Positions 1 to 10,672 of a DNA stretch of 64,000 bases are shown here, one piece after another (the stretch's first letter is position 1; the number at the start of each line of letters is the position of its first letter). The DNA comes from Ptiloglossa arizonensis (taxonomy: Eukaryota > Arthropoda > Insecta > Hymenoptera > Colletidae): assembly GCF_051014685.1 (NCBI RefSeq), contig NW_027479459.1:55344-119343 (forward strand). Direction: 5' to 3'. A model generated the notes under the pieces. That model saw nothing but the letters and a program-made list of their open reading frames with translations. It did no database searches and was not told the DNA's origin. The translations under genes were made by a program, and so were the position numbers.

Positions 1-176
1 ACTCAAAATTTTCGCAGTTCTGATGCTCGATACGAATAACTAGAACGGCCTAGGGGAAAACTACACCTACCCGTTGTAATCGGGCGAGTTTCTACTATCA
101 GATGCAACAGAAATTTTGCGGATTGGTCAATCCGTTCGCGAGATATGGCAGTTTGGAAGTAAGAAACGCTTGAGAA
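1..176 (+). repeat. 176-bp monomer with a 1-bp insertion
   Basis: The first copy has an extra C in CTACCCGTTG near base 71, where all other copies read CTACCGTTG or a substitution variant of it. It is the only length-gaining monomer I found in the window. Otherwise it is class A* (GATACG, ACTACACC, CTACTATCAG). Because it lies at the window edge, it could also be a sequencing error. Confidence 0.85.
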
Positions 177-526
177 ACTCAAAATTTTCGCAGTTCTGAT
201 GCTCGAAACGAATAACTAGAACCGCCTAGGGGAAAAGTGCGCATACCGTTGTAATCGGGCGAGTTTCTACTTTCAGATGCAATAGAAATTTTGCGGATTG
301 GTCTATCCGTTCGCGAGATATGGCAGTTTGGAAATAAGAAACGCTTGAGAAACTCAAAATTTTCGCAGTTCTGATGTTCGAAACGAATAACTGGAACGGC
401 CTAGGGGAAAACTACACATACCGCTGTAATCGGGCGAGTTTCTACATTCAGATGCAATAGAAATTTTGCGGATTGGTCTATCAGTTCGCGAGATATGGCA
501 GTTTGGAGGTAAGAAACGCTTGAGAA

Positions 527-2450
527 ACTCAAAATTTTCGCAGTTCTGATGCTCTATACGAATAACTAGAACGGCCTAGGGGAAAACTACACCTACCGTT
601 GTAATCAGGCGAGTTTCTACTTTCAGATGCAATAGAAATTTTGCGGATTGATCAATCCGTTCGCGAGATATGGCAGTTTGGAGGTAAGAAACGCTTGAGA
701 AACTCATAATTTTCGCAGTTCTGATGCTCGATACGAATAACTAGAACGGCCTAGGGGAAAACTACACCTACCGTTGTAATCGGGCGAGATTCTACTTTCA
801 GAAGCAACAGAAATTTTGCGGATTGGTGAATCCGTTCGCGAGATATGGTAGTTTGGAGGTAAGAAACGCTTGAGGAACTCAAAATTTTCGCAGTTCTGAT
901 ACCCGAAACGAGTAACTAGAACGGCATAGGGGAAAAGTACGCATACCGTTGTAATCGGGCGAGTTTCTGCTTTCAGATGCAACAGAAATTTTGAGGATTG
1001 GTCAATCCGATCGCGAGATATGGCAGTTTGGATGTAAGAAACGCTTGAGAAACTAAAAATTTTCGCAGTTCTGATGCTCGAAACGAATAACTAGAACGGC
1101 CTAGGGGAAAAGTACGCATACCGTTGTAATCGGGCGAGTTTCTACTTTCAGATGCAACAGAAATTTTGCGGATTGGTCAATCCGTTCGCGAGATATGGCA
1201 GTTTGGAGGTAAGAAACGCTTGAGAAACTCAAAATTTTCGCAGTTCTGATGCTCGAAACGAATAACTAGAACGGCCTAGGGGAAAAGTAGGCATACCGTT
1301 GTAATCGGGCGAGTTTCTACTTTCAGATGCAACAGAAATTTTGCGGATTGGTCTATCCGTTCGCGAGATATGGCAGTTTGGAGGTAAGAAACGCTTGAGA
1401 AACTCAAAATTTTCGCAGTTCTGATGCTCGATACGAATAACTAGAACGGCCTAGTGGAAAACTACACCTACCGTTGTAATCGGGCGAGTTTCTGCTTTCA
1501 GATGCAACAGAAATTTTGAGGATTGGTCAATCCGTTCGCGAGATATGGCAGTTTGGATGTAAGAAACGCTTGAGAAACTCAAAATTTTCGCAGTTCTGAT
1601 GCTCGAAACGAATAACTGGAACGGCCTAGGGGAAAACTACACATACCGCTGTAATCGGGCGAGTTTCTACATTCAGATGCAATAGAAATTTTGCGGATTG
1701 GTCTATCCGTTCGCGAGATATGGCAGTTTGGAGGTAAGAAACGCTTGAGAAACTCAAAATTTTCGCAGTTCTGATGCTCGATACGAATAACTAGAACGGC
1801 CTAGGGGAAAACTACACCTACCGTTGTAATCTGGCGAGTTTCTACTTTCAGATGCAACAGAAATTTTGCGGATTGTTCAATCCGTTCGCGAGATAAGGCA
1901 GTTTGGAGGTAAGAAACGCTTGAGAAACTCAAAATTTTCGCAGTTCTGATGCTCGAAACGAATAACTAGAACGGCCTAGGGGAAAAGTACGCATACCGTT
2001 GTAATCGGGCGAGTTTCTACTTTCAGATGCAAAGAAATTTTGCGGATTGGTCAATCCGTTCGCGAGATATGGCAGTTTGGAGGTAAGAAACGCTTGAGAA
2101 ACTAAAAATTTTCGCAGTTCTGATGCTCGAAACGAATAACTAGAACGGCCTAGGGGAAAAGTAGGCATACCGTTGTAATCGGGCGAGTTTCTACTTTCAG
2201 ATGCAACAGAAATTTTGCGGATTGGTCAATCCGTTCGCGAGATATGGCAGTTTGGAAATAAGAAACGCTTGAGAAACTCAAAATTTTCGCAGTTCTGATA
2301 CCCGAAACGAGTAACTAGAACGGCATAGGGGAAAAGTACGCATACCGTTGTAATCGGGCGAGTTTCTGCTTTCAGATGCAACAGAAATTTTGAGGATTGG
2401 TCAATCCGATCGCGAGATATGGCAGTTTGGATGTAAGAAACGCTTGAGAA
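527..2450 (+). repeat. Left 11-monomer higher-order repeat, copy 1 (1,924 bp)
   Basis: Eleven monomers in the order A-type (CTCTATACG), A-type (ACTCATAATT), B, x, J, A (CTAGTGG), C, A (ATCTGGCG), K, J, B. One monomer (K, near 2,031) is 174 bp, which gives 1,924 bp. The private features CTCTATACG, ACTCATAATT, CTAGTGG and AATCTGGCG all recur in the same order one unit later. The main difference is the third monomer, which is B here and E in the next copy. Confidence 0.88.
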
Positions 2451-4374
2451 ACTCAAAATTTTCGCAGTTCTGATGCTCTATACGAATAACTAGAACGGCC
2501 TAGGGGAAAACTACACCTACCGTTGTAATCGGGCGAGTTTCTACTTTCAGATGCAATAGAAATTTTGCGGATTGATCAATCCGTTCGCGAGATATGGCAG
2601 TTTGGAGGTAAGAAACGCTTGAGAAACTCATAATTTTCGCAGTTCTGATGCTCGATACGAATAACTAGAACGGCCTAGGGGAAAACTACACCTACCGTTG
2701 TAATCGGGCGAGATTCTACTTTCAGAAGCAACAGAAATTTTGCGGATTGGTGAATCCGTTCGCGAGATATGGTAGTTTGGAGGTAAGAAACGCTTGAGAA
2801 ACTCAAAATTTTCGCAGTTCTGATGCTCGACACGAATAACTAGAACGGCCTAGGGGAAAAGTGCGCATACCGTTGTAATCGGGCGAGTTTCTACTTTCAG
2901 AAGCAACAGAAATTTTGCGGATTGGTGAATCCGTTCGCGAGATATGGTAGTTTGGAGGTAAGAAACGCTTGAGAAACTCAAAATTTTCGCAGTTCTGATG
3001 CTCGAAACGAATAACTAGAACGGCCTAGGGGAAAAGTACGCATACCGTTGTAATCGGGCGAGTTTCTACTTACAGATGCAACAGAAATTTTGCGGATTGG
3101 TCAATCCGTTCGCGAGATATGGCAGTTTGGAGGTAAGAAACGCTTGAGAAACTCAAAATTTTCGCAGTTCTGATGCTCGAAACGAATAACTAGAACGGCC
3201 TAGGGGAAAAGTAGGCATACCGTTGTAATCGGGCGAGTTTCTACTTTCAGATGCAACAGAAATTTTGCGGATTCGTCTATCCGTTCGCGAGATATGGCAG
3301 TTTGGAGGTAAGAAACGCTTGAGAAACTCAAAATTTTCGCAGTTCTGATGCTCGATACGAATAACTAGAACGGCCTAGTGGAAAACTACACCTACCGTTG
3401 TAATCGGGCGAGTTTCTGCTTTCAGATGCAACAGAAATTTTGAGGATTGGTCAATCCGTTCGCGAGATATGGCAGTTTGGATGTAAGAAACGCTTGAGAA
3501 ACTCAAAATTTTCGCAGTTCTGATTCTCGAAACGAATAACTGGAACGGCCTAGGGGAAAACTACACATACCGCTGTAATCGGGTGAGTTTCTACATTCAG
3601 ATGCAATAGAAATTTTGCGGATTGGTCTATCCGTTCGCGAGATATGGCAGTTTGGAGGTAAGAAACGCTTGAGAAACTCAAAATTTTCGCAGTTCTGATG
3701 CTCGATACGAATAACTAGAACGGCCTAGGGGAAAACTACACCTACCGTTGTAATCTGGCGAGTTTCTACTTTCAGATGCAACAGAAATTTTGCGGATTGT
3801 TCAATCCGTTCGCGAGATATGGCAGTTTGGAGGTAAGAAACGCTTGAGAAACTCAAAATTTTCGCAGTTCTGATGCTCGAAACGAATAACTAGAACGGCC
3901 TAGGGGAAAAGTACGCATACCGTTGTAATCGGGCGAGTTTCTACTTTCAGATGCAAAGAAATTTTGCGGATTGGTCAATCCGTTCGCGAGATATGGCAGT
4001 TTGGAGGTAAGAAACGCTTGAGAAACTAAAAATTTTCGCAGTTCTGATGCTCGAAACGAATAACTAGAACGGCCTTGAGGAAAAGTAGGCATACCGTTGT
4101 AATCGGGCGAGTTTCTACTTTCAGATGCAACAGAAATTTTGCGGATTGGTCAATCCGTTCGCGAGATATGGCAGTTTGGAAATAAGAAACGCTTGAGAAA
4201 CTCAAAATTTTCGCAGTTCTGATACCCGAAACGAGTAACTAGAACGGCATAGGGGAAAAGTACGCATACCGTTGTAATCGGGCGAGTTTCTGCTTTCAGA
4301 TGCAACAGAAATTTTGAGGATTGGTCAATCCGATCGCGAGATATGGCAGTTTGGATGTAAGAAACGCTTGAGAA
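2451..4374 (+). repeat. Left 11-monomer higher-order repeat, copy 2 (1,924 bp)
   Basis: This copy has the same order of marked monomers as the unit before it, including CTCTATACG, ACTCATAATT, CTAGTGG, AATCTGGCG and the 174-bp K copy near 3,955. The third monomer is class E (GACACG) instead of B, so a variant was exchanged inside the unit. Other differences are single substitutions, for example CTTGAGG near 4,076 in place of CTAGGGG. After this copy the 11-mer order stops and the C, A*, D, C block begins. Confidence 0.87.
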
Positions 4375-7300
4375 ACTCAAAATTTTCGCAGTTCTGATGC
4401 TCGAAACGAATAACTGGAACGGCCTAGGGGAAAAGTACACATACCGCTGTAATCGGGCGAGTTTCTACATTCAGATGCAATAGAAATTTTGCGGATTGGT
4501 CTATCCGTTCGCGAGATATGGCAGTTTGGAGGTAAGAAACGCTTGAGAAACTCAAAATTTTCGCAGTTCTGATGCTCGATACGAATAACTAGAACGGCCT
4601 AGGGGAAAACTACACCTACCGTTGTAATCGGGCGAGTTTCTACTATCAGATGCAACAGAAATTTTGCGGATTGGTCAATCCGTTCGCGAGATATGGCAGT
4701 TTGGAAGTAAGAAACGCTTGAGAAACTCAAAATTTTCGCAGTTCTGATGCTCGAAACGAATAACTAGAACCGCCTAGGGGAAAAGTGCGCATACCGTTGT
4801 AATCGGGCGAGTTTCTACTTTCAGATGCAATAGAAATTTTGCGGATTGGTCTATCCGTTCGCGAGATATGGCAGTTTGCAAATAAGAAACGCTTGAGAAA
4901 TTCAAAATTTTCGCAGTTCTGATGTTCGAAACGAATAACTGGAACGGCCTAGGGGAAAACTACACATACCGCTGTAATCGGGCGAGTTTCTACATTCAGA
5001 TGCAATAGAAATTTTGCGGATTGGTCTATCCGTTCGCGAGATATGGCAGTTTGGAGGTAAGAAACGCTTGAGAAACTCAAAATTTTCGCAGTTCTGATGC
5101 TCGATACGAATAACTAGAACGGCCTAGGGGAAAACTACACCTACCGTTGTAATCGGGCGAGTTTCTACTTTCAGATGCAACAGAAATTTTGCGGATTGGT
5201 CAATCCGTTCGCGAGATATGGCAGTTTGGAAGTAAGAAGCGCTTGAGAAACTCAAAATTTTCGCAGTTCTGATGCTCGAAACGAATAACCAGAACCGCCT
5301 AGGGGAAAAGTGCGCATACCGTTGTAATCGGGCGAGTTTCTACTTTCAGATGCAATAGAAATTTTGCGGATTGATCAATCCGTTCGCGAGATATGGCAGT
5401 TTGGAGGTAAGAAACGCTTGAGAAACTCAAAATTTTCGCAGTTCTGATGCTCGATACGAATAACTAGAACGGCCTAGGGGAAAACTACACCTACCGTTGT
5501 AATCGGGCGAGTTTCTACTTTCAGAAGCAACAGAAATTTTGCGGATTGGTGAATCCGTTCGCGAGATATGGTAGTTTGGAAGTAAGAAACGCTTGAGAAA
5601 CTCAAAATTTTCGCAGTTCTGATGCTCGACACGAATAACTAGAACGGCCTAGGGGAAAAGTGCGCATACCGTTGTAATCGGGCGAGTTTCTACTTTCAGA
5701 AGCAACAGAAATTTTGCGGATTGGTGAATCCGTTCGCGAGATATGGCAGTTTGGAGGTAAGAAACGCTTGAGAAACTCAAAATTTTCGCAGTTCTGATGC
5801 TCGAAACGAATAACTAGAACGGCCTAGGGGAAAAGTAGGCATACCGTTGTAATCGGGCGAGTTTCTACTTTCAGATGCAACAGAAATTTTGCGGATTGGT
5901 CAATCCGTTCGCGAGATATGGCAGTTTGGAAATAAGAAACGCTTGAGAAACTCAAAATTTTCGCAGTTCTGATACCCGAAACGAGTAACTAGAACGGCAT
6001 AGGGGAAAAGAACGCATACCGTTGTAATCGGGCGAGTTTCTGCTTTCAGATGCAACAGAAATTTTGAGGATTGGTCAATCCGTTCGCGAGATATGGCAGT
6101 TTGGATGTAAGAAACGCTTGAGAAACTCAAAATTTTCGCAGTTCTGATGCTCGAAACGAATAACTAGAACGGCCTAGGGGAAAAGTGCGCATACCGTTGT
6201 AATCGGGCGAGTTTCTACTTTCAGATGCAACAGAAATTTTGCGGATTGATCAATCCGTTCGCGAGATATGGCAGTTTGGAGATAAGAAACGCTTGAGAAA
6301 CGCAAAATTTTCGCAGTTCTGATGCTCGAAACGAGTAACTAGTACGGCCTAGGGGAAAAGTACGCATACCGTTGTAATCGGGCGAGTTTCTACTTTCAGA
6401 TGCAACAGAAATTTTGCGGATTGATCAATCCGTTCGCGAGATATGGCAGTTTGGAGATAAGAAACGCTTGAGAAACTCAAAATTTTCGCAGTTCTGATGC
6501 TCGAAACGAGTATCTAGAACGGCCTAGGGGAGAAGTACGCATACCGTTGTAATCGGGCGAGTTTCTACTTTCAGAAGCAACAGAAATTTTGCGGATTGGT
6601 GAATCCGTTCGCGAGATATGGTAGTTTGGAGGTAAGAAACGCTTGAGAAACTCAAAATTTTCGCAGTTCTGATGCTCGAAACGAATAACTAGAACGGCCT
6701 AGGGGAAAAGTACGCATACCGTTGTAATCGGGCGAGTTTCTACTTTCAGATGCAAAGAAATTTTGCGGATTGGTCAATCCGTTCGCGAGATATGGCAGTT
6801 TGGAGGTAAGAAACGCTTGAGAAACTCAAAATTTTCGCAGTTCTGATGCTCGAAACGAGTATCTAGAACGGCCTAGGGGAGAAGTACGCATACCGTTGTA
6901 ATCGGGCGAGTTTCTACTTTCAGAAGCAACAGAAATTTTGCGGATTGGTCGATCCGTTCGCGAGATATGATAGTTTGGAGGTAAGAAACGCTTGAGAAAC
7001 TCAAAATTTTCGCAGTTCTGATGCTCGAAACGAATAACTAGAACCGCCTAGGGGAAAAGTGCGCATACCGTTGTAATCGGGCGAGTTTCTACTTTCAGAT
7101 GCAACAGAAATTTTGCGGATTGGTCAATCCGTTCGCGAGATATGGCAGTTTGGAAATAAGAAACGCTTGAGAAACTCAAAATTTTCGCAGTTCTGATACC
7201 CGAAACGAGTAACTAGAACGGCATAGGGGAAAAGAACGCATACCGTTGTAATCGGGCGAGTTTCTACTTTCAGATGCAAAGAAATTTTGCGGATTGGTCA

Positions 7301-8397
7301 ATCCGTTCGCGAGATATGGCAGTTTGGAGGTAAGAAACGCTTGAGAAACTCAAAATTTTCGCAGTTCTGATGCTCTATACGAATAACTAGAACGGCCTAG
7401 GGGAAAACTACACCTACCGTTGTAATCGGGCGAGTTTCTACTTTCAGATGCAACAGAAATTTTGCGGATTGGTCAATCCGTTCGCGAGATATGGCAGTTT
7501 GGAAGTAAGAAACGCTTGAGAAACTCAAAATTTTCGCAGTTCTGATGCTCGAAACGAATAACTAGAACCGCCTAGGGGAAAAGTGCGCATACCGTTGTAA
7601 TCGGGCGAGTTTCTACTTTCAGATGCAATAGAAATTTTGCGGATTGGTCTATCCGTTCGCGAGATATGGCAGTTTGGAGGTAAGAAACGCTTGAGAAACT
7701 CAAAATTTTCGCAGTTCTGATGCTCGATACGAATAACTAGAACGGCCTAGTGGAAAACTACACCTACCGTTGTAATCGGGCGAGTTTCTGCTTTCAGATG
7801 CAACAGAAATTTTGAGGATTGGTCAATCCGTTCGCGAGATATGGCAGTTTGGATGTAAGAAACGCTTGAGAAACTCAAAATTTTCGCAGTTCTGATGCTC
7901 GAAACGAATAACTGGAACGGCCTAGGGGAAAACTACACATACCGCTGTAATCGGGCGAGTTTCTACATTCAGATGCAATAGAAATTTTGCGGATTGGTCT
8001 ATCCGTTCGCGAGATATGGCAGTTTGGAGGTAAGAAACGCTTGAGAAACTCAAAATTTTCGCAGTTCTGATGCTCGATACGAATAACTAGAACGGCCTAG
8101 GGGAAAACTACACCTACCGTTGTAATCTGGCGAGTTTCTACTTTCAGATGCAACAGAAATTTTGCGGATTGTTCAATCCGTTCGCGAGATATGGCAGTTT
8201 GGAGGTAAGAAACGCTTGAGAAACTCAAAATTTTCGCAGTTCTGATACCCGAAACGAGTAACTAGAACGGCATAGGGGAAAAGTACGCATACCGTTGTAA
8301 TCGGGCGAGTTTCTGCTTTCAGATGCAACAGAAATTTTGAGGATTGGTCAATCCGATCGCGAGATATGGCAGTTTGGATGTAAGAAACGCTTGAGAA
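4375..8397 (+). repeat. Segment of 23 monomers (4,023 bp) between two C-A*-D-C blocks
   Basis: The run C, A* (CTACTATCAG), D with GCAAATAAG, and C with GATGTTCG starts at 4,375 and starts again at 8,398. The distance of 4,023 bp is 23 x 175 minus two 174-bp copies (near 6,753 and 7,277). The block itself is well conserved, but what follows differs: after 8,398 a D monomer present in the first copy is missing before the GGTGAATCC/TATGGTAG monomers. I read this as a multi-kilobase duplication followed by smaller gains and losses. Confidence 0.7.
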
Positions 8398-9440
8398 ACT
8401 CAAAATTTTCGCAGTTCTGATGCTCGAAACGAATAACTGGAACGGCCTAGGGGAAAACTACACATACCGCTGTAATCGGGCGAGTTTCTACATTCAGATG
8501 CAATAGAAATTTTGCGGATTGGTCTATCCGTTCGCGAGATATGGCAGTTTGGAGGTAAGAAACGCTTGAGAAACTCAAAATTTTCGCAGTTCTGATGCTC
8601 GATACGAATAACTAGAACGGCCTAGGGGAAAACTACACCTACCGTTGTAATCGGGCGAGTTTCTACTATCAGATGCAACAGAAATTTTGCGGATTGGTCA
8701 ATCCGTTCGCGAGATATGGCAGTTTGGAAGTAAGAAACGCTTGAGAAACTCAAAATTTTCGCAGTTCTGATGCTCGAAACGAATAACTAGAACCGCCTAG
8801 GGGAAAAGTGCGCATACCGTTGTAATCGGGCGAGTTTCTACTTTCAGATGCAATAGAAATTTTGCGGATTGGTCTATCCGTTCGCGAGATATGGCAGTTT
8901 GCAAATAAGAAACGCTTGAGAAATTCAAAATTTTCGCAGTTCTGATGTTCGAAACGAATAACTGGAACGGCCTAGGGGAAAACTACACATACCGCTGTAA
9001 TCGGGCGAGTTTCTACATTCAGATGCAATAGAAATTTTGCGGATTGGTCTATCCGTTCGCGAGATATGGCAGTTTGGAGGTAAGAAACGCTTGAGAAACT
9101 CAAAATTTTCGCAGTTCTGATGCTCGATACGAATAACTAGAACGGCCTAGGGGAAAACTACACCTACCGTTGTAATCGGGCGAGTTTCTACTTTCAGAAG
9201 CAACAGAAATTTTGCGGATTGGTGAATCCGTTCGCGAGATATGGTAGTTTGGATGTAAGAAACGCTTGAGAAACTCAAAATTTTCGCAGTTCTGATGCTC
9301 GACACGAATAACTAGAACGGCCTAGGGGAAAAGTGCGCATACCGTTGTAATCGGGCGAGTTTCTACTTTCAGAAGCAACAGAAATTTTGCGGATTGGTGA
9401 ATCCGTTCGCGAGATATGGTAGTTTGGAGGTAAGAAACGC

Positions 9441-9453
9441 TTGAGAAACTCAA
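9441..9453. other. Small inverted repeat across the monomer junction (TTGAG-AAA-CTCAA)
   Basis: TTGAG at positions 169-173 of one monomer is the reverse complement of CTCAA at 2-6 of the next, with AAA between. It is kept in most copies but broken in those that start ACTAAAA, ACGCAAAA, ACTCCAAA or ATTCAAAA. It sits directly before AAAATTTT and would fold as a 5-bp stem in a transcript. Confidence 0.7.
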
Positions 9454-9564
9454 AATTTTCGCAGTTCTGATGCTCGAAACGAATAACTAGAACGGCCTAG
9501 GGGAAAAGTACGCATACCGTTGTAATCGGGCGAGTTTCTACTTTCAGATGCAACAGAAATTTTG

Positions 9565-9580
9565 CGGATTGGTCAATCCG
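9565..9580. other. 16-bp dyad in the monomer (CGGATTGGTCAATCCG)
   Basis: This is the type instance of a dyad at monomer positions 118-133. The arms CGGATTG and CAATCCG are exact reverse complements around a 2-bp centre. It is present in nearly every monomer. In the GATC variants the whole 16 bp is a perfect palindrome. It may bind a dimeric protein or form a cruciform or RNA hairpin; none of these roles is shown by the sequence. Confidence 0.85.
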
Positions 9581-9596
9581 TTCGCGAGATATGGCA
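9580..9596 (+). other. Degenerate CENP-B-box-like 17-mer next to the dyad
   Basis: The 17 bases GTTCGCGAGATATGGCA fit the mammalian CENP-B core pattern (N TTCG NNNN A NN CGGG N) at TTCG, the central A and two of the last four bases: TGGC in place of CGGG, so 7 of 9 core positions. The site overlaps the last base of the dyad. It is present in nearly all copies; class I (TTCTCGAG) and L (GCGATATATGG) alter it. CENP-B binding would not be expected from a 7 of 9 match; a chance match is quite possible. Confidence 0.3.
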
Positions 9597-9622
9597 GTTT
9601 GGAGGTAAGAAACGCTTGAGAA

Positions 9623-10672
9623 ACTCAAAATTTTCGCAGTTCTGATGCTCGAAACGAATAACTAGAACGGCCTAGGGGAAAAGTAGGCATACCGTTGTAA
9701 TCGGGCGAGTTTCTACTTTCAGATGCAACAGAAATTTTGCGGATTGGTCAATCCGTTCGCGAGATATGGCAGTTTGGAAATAAGAAACGCTTGAGAAACT
9801 CAAAATTTTCGCAGTTCTGATACCCGAAACGAGTAACTAGAACGGCATAGGGGAAAAGTACGCATACCGTTGTAATCGGGCGAGTTTCTGCTTTCAGATG
9901 CAACAGAAATTTTGAGGATTGGTCAATCCGTTCGCGAGATATGGCAGTTTGGATGTAAGAAACGCTTGAGAAACTCAAAATTTTCGCAGTTCTGATGCTC
10001 GAAACGAATAACTAGAACGGCCTAGGGGAAAAGTGCGCATACCGTTGTAATCGGGCGAGTTTCTACTTTCAGATGCAACAGAAATTTTGCGGATTGATCA
10101 ATCCGTTCGCGAGATATGGCAGTTTGGAGATAAGAAACGCTTGAGAAACGCAAAATTTTCGCAGTTCTGATGCTCGAAACGAATAACTAGAACGGCCTAG
10201 GGGAAAAGTAGGCATACCGTTGTAATCGGGCGAGTTTCTACTTTCAGATGCAACAGAAATTTTGCGGATTGGTCAATCCGTTCGCGAGATATGGCAGTTT
10301 GGAAATAAGAAACGCTTGAGAAACTCAAAATTTTCGCAGTTCTGATACCCGAAACGAGTAACTAGAACGGCATAGGGGAAAAGTACGCATACCGTTGTAA
10401 TCGGGCGAGTTTCTGCTTTCAGATGCAACAGAAATTTTGAGGATTGGTCAATCCGTTCGCGAGATATGGCAGTTTGGATGTAAGAAACGCTTGAGAAACT
10501 CAAAATTTTCGCAGTTCTGATGCTCGAAACGAATAACTAGAACGGCCTAGGGGAAAAGTGCGCATACCGTTGTAATCGGGCGAGTTTCTACTTTCAGATG
10601 CAACAGAAATTTTGCGGATTGATCAATCCGTTCGCGAGATATGGCAGTTTGGAGATAAGAAACGCTTGAGAA
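9623..10672 (+). repeat. Tandem duplication of a 3-monomer block (2 x 525 bp): J-B-P
   Basis: The block J (GTAGGC), B (TACCCG, GGCATAGG) and P (GTGCGC, GATCAATCC, GAGATAAG) lies at 9,623-10,147 and again at 10,148-10,672. The two look the same by eye apart from the start of the second block, ACGCAAAA in place of ACTCAAAA; that change is carried in from the junction with the preceding P monomer. It is a recent local duplication of three monomers. Confidence 0.85.
10090..10105. other. Perfect 16-bp palindrome variant (CGGATTGATCAATCCG)
   Basis: In class P, E, H, R and related copies the centre is GA-TC, which makes all 16 bases self-complementary and also creates TGATCA. It recurs many times in the core, typically with GAGATAAG about 20 bp further on. 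Other centres are GCTC (7-bp arms kept), GGTG (6-bp arms), GGTCG (an internal T-G pair) and GTCT (one internal mismatch). Confidence 0.9.

Larger units (their letters stand above)
9448..9622 (+). repeat. Reference monomer (matches the consensus by eye)
   Basis: This 175-bp copy is a good type specimen. It is 44% GC (77 of 175), with 53 A, 45 T, 45 G and 32 C, so the plus strand is slightly purine-rich. Landmarks in monomer coordinates are: AAAATTTT at 5-12, CCTAGG at 49-54, AAATTTT at 110-116, the dyad CGGATTGGTCAATCCG at 118-133, TCGCGA at 135-140, and TTGAG at 169-173, which pairs with CTCAA at 2-6 of the next copy. It contains 13 CpG. The most variable sites are 28-34 (GAAACG, GATACG, GACACG, CCGAAACG), 36-48, 60-75, 99-107, 123-129 and 155-160; combinations of these define the variant classes. 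Confidence 0.95.

Noticed and set aside
71..71. Extra C in the first monomer as a biological marker
   Set aside because: It occurs once, in a CCC run, at the very edge of the window. A sequencing or assembly error cannot be excluded, so nothing is built on it.
704..982. Minus-strand open frame of 92 codons, and dozens of similar 76-117-codon frames along the window
   Set aside because: They are translations of the satellite itself. Identical frames recur wherever the same monomer classes are adjacent, their ends are set by frame rotation of 175-bp units, and no initiation, splice or codon-use signal supports them.
9470..9500. Heat-shock-element-like GAA/TTC spacing (TTCTGATGCTCGAAACGAA)
   Set aside because: The GAA and TTC units are not in the alternating 5-bp phase that heat-shock factors need, so it is a chance similarity.
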